Assembly: GCA_937990735.1 (NCBI GenBank)
Contig: CALKQT010000098.1
Span: 1 to 23,453, forward strand
Length of the DNA stretch: 23,453 bases
Reading direction: 5' to 3'
From: an uncultured Campylobacter sp.
GTDB lineage: Bacteria; Campylobacterota; Campylobacteria; Campylobacterales; Campylobacteraceae
In this document: positions 21,109-23,453 of the stretch, piece by piece
Numbering within the stretch: the stretch's first letter is position 1
Layout of the letters: each line of letters opens with the position of its first letter
Notes under the pieces: generated by a model
The model's database searches: none
What the model was told of the DNA's origin: nothing
The model's input: only the letters and a program-made list of their open reading frames with translations
Translations under genes and position numbers: made by a program

Positions 21109-23216
21109 TAATCTTTTTTCGCCTTTCGTTTTTTGCTTGAGTTTTGCTCTGCGTCTTGGGTGCCGCTCGCTTCTTTGACCTCTTTAAGCTCTTTAATCTC
21201 TCTGGTCTCTTTAGCCTCGGCATTTTTAGTTTTGGCGATGCTTTGTTTTGCGTTTTTAGCCTTGGAGCTTTTGCTTTCCGCGCTGCTTTTTGGTGTGGCT
21301 TTAGTTTTAGAATTTTTATTTTCTATGTCGTTTTTTTGTGCGGCTTTACTCGCGGTTTTATTTTTAGATACGGTTTTGGTTTTGGCGGTTTTACTCGCCG
21401 TGTCGCTTTGTTTTGCTTTTTTGGCCTCTAAATTCTCGCTTTTTGCATCGCTTTTCGAGAGATTTTTAGCTTCGGCGTCCTTCTGCTGCGAGGCATCCTT
21501 CTGTAAGGCGTCATTATCCTGCGGAATATCCTTCTGCGCGGCGTCTTTTTGCGTAGCGTCCTTTGAAGTTTTGCTGCGTTTGGAGGTTACGTCGCTTTTG
21601 GAGGTAGTTTTTGAAATTTTATCCGACTTTCGATCCGCGCCGCTTTGCTTTATGCTTTTAGCTTCTAAATTTTTACTTTTTGCGCTGCTTCGTTTTGTAT
21701 TTTTAACCTCGGAATTTTTGTTATTCGCGCTACTTTTAATCTCTGAATTTTCGCTCTCTGCACTGCTTTGCTCGATTGATCTTTGATCCGTCGCGGTATC
21801 TGCGCTTACCAAGGCGTTTAAATTTGCCGAAGTACTAGAATTTTCGTCCGCTTCGGAGCTTGAGTTTGTTTGAGCGCTAGGAATTTCATCTGCTTGAATG
21901 CTCGAAATTTCATCTGTTTGAACGGCGGGAATTTTATCGGCTCGAGCGCTCGATATTTCGCTTTTGCCGTCGTTTGAAATTCCGTTCGCATCCTTGCTTT
22001 TGGGCGCGTTTGAAATTTCGCTTGCCTCCTCGCCTTTGCTCGTGCTTGAAATTTGATCCGTTTTAGCATCCGCCTCTTTGTCTTCGCAAGCGCGCAAATC
22101 TGCGCCGTTGCCGAGATTTTCCGCCTGATCGCCTCTGATGCCGTATCCTTCGCCCGCGCGATCTTTTAAATTTACCCCGACCGCCTCGCTGATATTTTTA
22201 AAGCCGTCTGCGCGCAAAAACTCCGCGAGCCCCTCGTTGATCGATTTTGCGACGAACGGGCCTTTGAAGATAAAGGCGGTAAAAATTTGAACCAGGCTCG
22301 CGCCCGATTTGATGCGCTCGTAGGCCTCCTGCGCGCTGTCTATGCCGCCGCAGCTGATTAGGACCGTGCGGCCGAAGAGCTCGCGAGCGACCTGTGCGAA
22401 AAGCTCGCGCGATTTTTCGGTGATCAGTCTGCCGCTTAGGCCTCCGAAGTCTCTAGCATTGGGACTTAGCGAATAATCAACGCTCGTGTTGTTTATGATG
22501 ATGCCGCTTGCGCCGCTTTGCACCGCGCACTCGCACAGCACGATCGCCTGATCCGCGCTCATATCAGGCGCCAGCTTTAAGACGAGCGGCCTGTTCGTGA
22601 TCTTTTTCATCGCTCCGATCAGCTCGTTTATGAAGCTGTTTTCTTGCAAAGCACGCAGATTGGGGGTGTTCGGCGAGCTTACGTTGATGATGAAAAAATC
22701 GCACAGCCCGTTAAATTTACGACCCAAGGCTTCGTAATCGCTTAGCGCGTCCTCGTTCGAGGTGGCTTTGTTTTTGCCGATATTTGCGGCGATCGGGATT
22801 ACAAAAGGATAAATTTTTCGCACGCGACGCTCGATAACATCGGCGCCCTCGTTGTTAAAACCCATCGCGTTTTGAATGCTCTGCTCGCTAACGAGGCGAA
22901 AAAGTCGCGGCTTTTCGTTGCCACTTTGAGGACGCGGCGTAAATGTGCCAAAATCGATGTGTCCGTAGCCGAGAGCTGCCAGCGGCGCGATCATCGTGGC
23001 GTTTTTATCGAAGCCGCCCGCGATACCTACTGGATTATCGAAACTTAAATTCCATATATTTTGAGTTAAAATTTCATCTTTATAAACGCCGAATTTTGCT
23101 AAAATCTCAAGTCCACCCGGAGTCGCGTAGAGCGCGCGAAGTCCGAATTCTGCGATCTTGTGAGCGGTTTCTGGATCAAATCGAAAAAAGATTTTTTTCA
23201 AGGTATCGTAATTCAT
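21108..23216 (-). CDS. pyrD: Class 2 dihydroorotate dehydrogenase (quinone) with a 350-residue C-terminal repetitive tail
   Basis: Residues 1-350 are a complete membrane-associated PyrD, which oxidises dihydroorotate to orotate with FMN and passes electrons to quinone. Features seen: an N-terminal helical region (FRFDPETAHKIAEFGLRAL), FMN-site VGIAGGFDKNA, NAMGFNN, INVSSPNTPNLR with catalytic Ser (S181 by alignment), and ISCGGIDSAQEAYERIKSGA near the end. The usual length is about 335-355. Here the same frame runs on to residue 702. Residues 352-480 are Ser/Asp/Glu/Ala-rich with an 8-residue repeat (ADKIPAVQ, TDEISSIQ, ADEIPSAQ at 426-449). Residues 480-702 are Lys/Ser/Ala-rich with recurring NLEAK, QKDA and SSAKS words, ending KKRKAKKD. 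The tail looks disordered. GAGGA precedes the ATG. First gene of the operon; its stop overlaps the next start. Confidence 0.93.
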   Translation of the reverse strand: MNYDTLKKIFFRFDPETAHKIAEFGLRALYATPGGLEILAKFGVYKDEILTQNIWNLSFDNPVGIAGGFDKNATMIAPLAALGYGHIDFGTFTPRPQSGNEKPRLFRLVSEQSIQNAMGFNNEGADVIERRVRKIYPFVIPIAANIGKNKATSNEDALSDYEALGRKFNGLCDFFIINVSSPNTPNLRALQENSFINELIGAMKKITNRPLVLKLAPDMSADQAIVLCECAVQSGASGIIINNTSVDYSLSPNARDFGGLSGRLITEKSRELFAQVARELFGRTVLISCGGIDSAQEAYERIKSGASLVQIFTAFIFKGPFVAKSINEGLAEFLRADGFKNISEAVGVNLKDRAGEGYGIRGDQAENLGNGADLRACEDKEADAKTDQISSTSKGEEASEISNAPKSKDANGISNDGKSEISSARADKIPAVQTDEISSIQADEIPSAQTNSSSEADENSSTSANLNALVSADTATDQRSIEQSSAESENSEIKSSANNKNSEVKNTKRSSAKSKNLEAKSIKQSGADRKSDKISKTTSKSDVTSKRSKTSKDATQKDAAQKDIPQDNDALQKDASQQKDAEAKNLSKSDAKSENLEAKKAKQSDTASKTAKTKTVSKNKTASKAAQKNDIENKNSKTKATPKSSAESKSSKAKNAKQSIAKTKNAEAKETREIKELKEVKEASGTQDAEQNSSKKRKAKKD
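21111..22163 (-). repeat. Low-complexity, internally repeated coding DNA of the PyrD tail
   Basis: This stretch encodes PyrD residues 352-702. Short in-frame repeats dominate: three 8-residue units at residues 426-449; QKD at 556, 561, 572 and 578; N(L/A)EAK at 516, 595 and 665; and several copies of SSAxSK. The length divides into codons without frameshift and the composition leaves long antisense ORFs that are not genes. It probably grew by slippage or unequal crossing over, so its length may vary between strains. Confidence 0.85.
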
Positions 23217-23453
23217 AATTTTTCCTCAAATTTTGCATAATGGTAGCTAAAATTTAATTAAATATAGATAAGGATTTCGCGCTGTATTTGCAATCTGCGG
23301 CGGTTAAATTTAATTTTAAAATTACGCGCTTAAATGCTGCGTAGAATTTCTACGGCTCGCTGCGTCGATCTGAATTTACGCAGAAGTTCAAAGATGCGCG
23401 GCGTAAATTTTATAAATTTAAAGCCAAAATTCCACCCTCGCCGTAAATCCCAC
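23217..23453. other. Upstream region of pyrD
   Basis: AT-rich, no gene recognised up to the window edge. GAGGA at the pyrD start is clear. A TATATT about 45 bp upstream of the ATG is a possible -10 with no good -35. The promoter of the pyrD operon may lie here or further right. Confidence 0.35.

Noticed and set aside
21133..21786. 217-codon plus-strand ORF opposite the PyrD tail
   Set aside because: It is the complement of Lys/Ser/Ala codons, giving a Leu/Phe/Ser-only product that imitates a membrane protein; no start signals.

Overview
The window looks like chromosomal DNA of a Campylobacter (Epsilonproteobacteria, Campylobacterota). The evidence is the gene order htrA / cbpA-hspR / kefB-type antiporter and the block pyrD - M16 peptidase - dapA - SDR, both familiar from Campylobacter. 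AT-rich spacers full of AAATTT/AAAATTTTA words and TATAAT-only promoters agree. The coding regions are fairly GC-rich for the genus, which suggests one of the higher-GC, often oral species (C. gracilis / C. showae / C. rectus type). The species itself cannot be decided from this window.

Left part (1-4930): the 5' 4.1 kb of a giant secreted beta-solenoid adhesin or autotransporter gene on the minus strand. It is open through the window edge, so its C-terminal end is not seen. An 824-bp AT-rich spacer follows, holding its promoter, a strong orphan hairpin/terminator, a possible small RNA and a short gene-like remnant. Middle left (4931-9877): periplasmic protease/chaperone HtrA (minus) diverges from the heat-shock operon cbpA-hspR (plus). 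The cbpA promoter carries a recognisable HspR operator (HAIR). A CPA2-type cation/proton antiporter follows after a 486-bp spacer.

Centre (9878-14979): accessory-looking genes, all on the minus strand. These are two small membrane proteins of unknown function, a SAM methyltransferase, three small uncharacterised proteins, and a decayed ABC-transporter ATPase (frameshifted in its signature motif, no Walker A half). Right part (14980-23216): minus-strand housekeeping genes in two tightly coupled groups. One is pyrD - M16 peptidase - dapA - FabL-like SDR - pgsA, in which every junction overlaps or abuts. The other is rseP - yggS, separated by a 654-bp spacer. Together they cover pyrimidine synthesis, the lysine/peptidoglycan precursor branch, lipid synthesis, membrane proteolysis and PLP homeostasis.

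The most unusual object is PyrD. A complete class 2 dihydroorotate dehydrogenase of about 350 residues is followed in the same frame by another 350 residues of low-complexity, internally repeated, charge-segregated sequence, acidic first and then lysine-rich.
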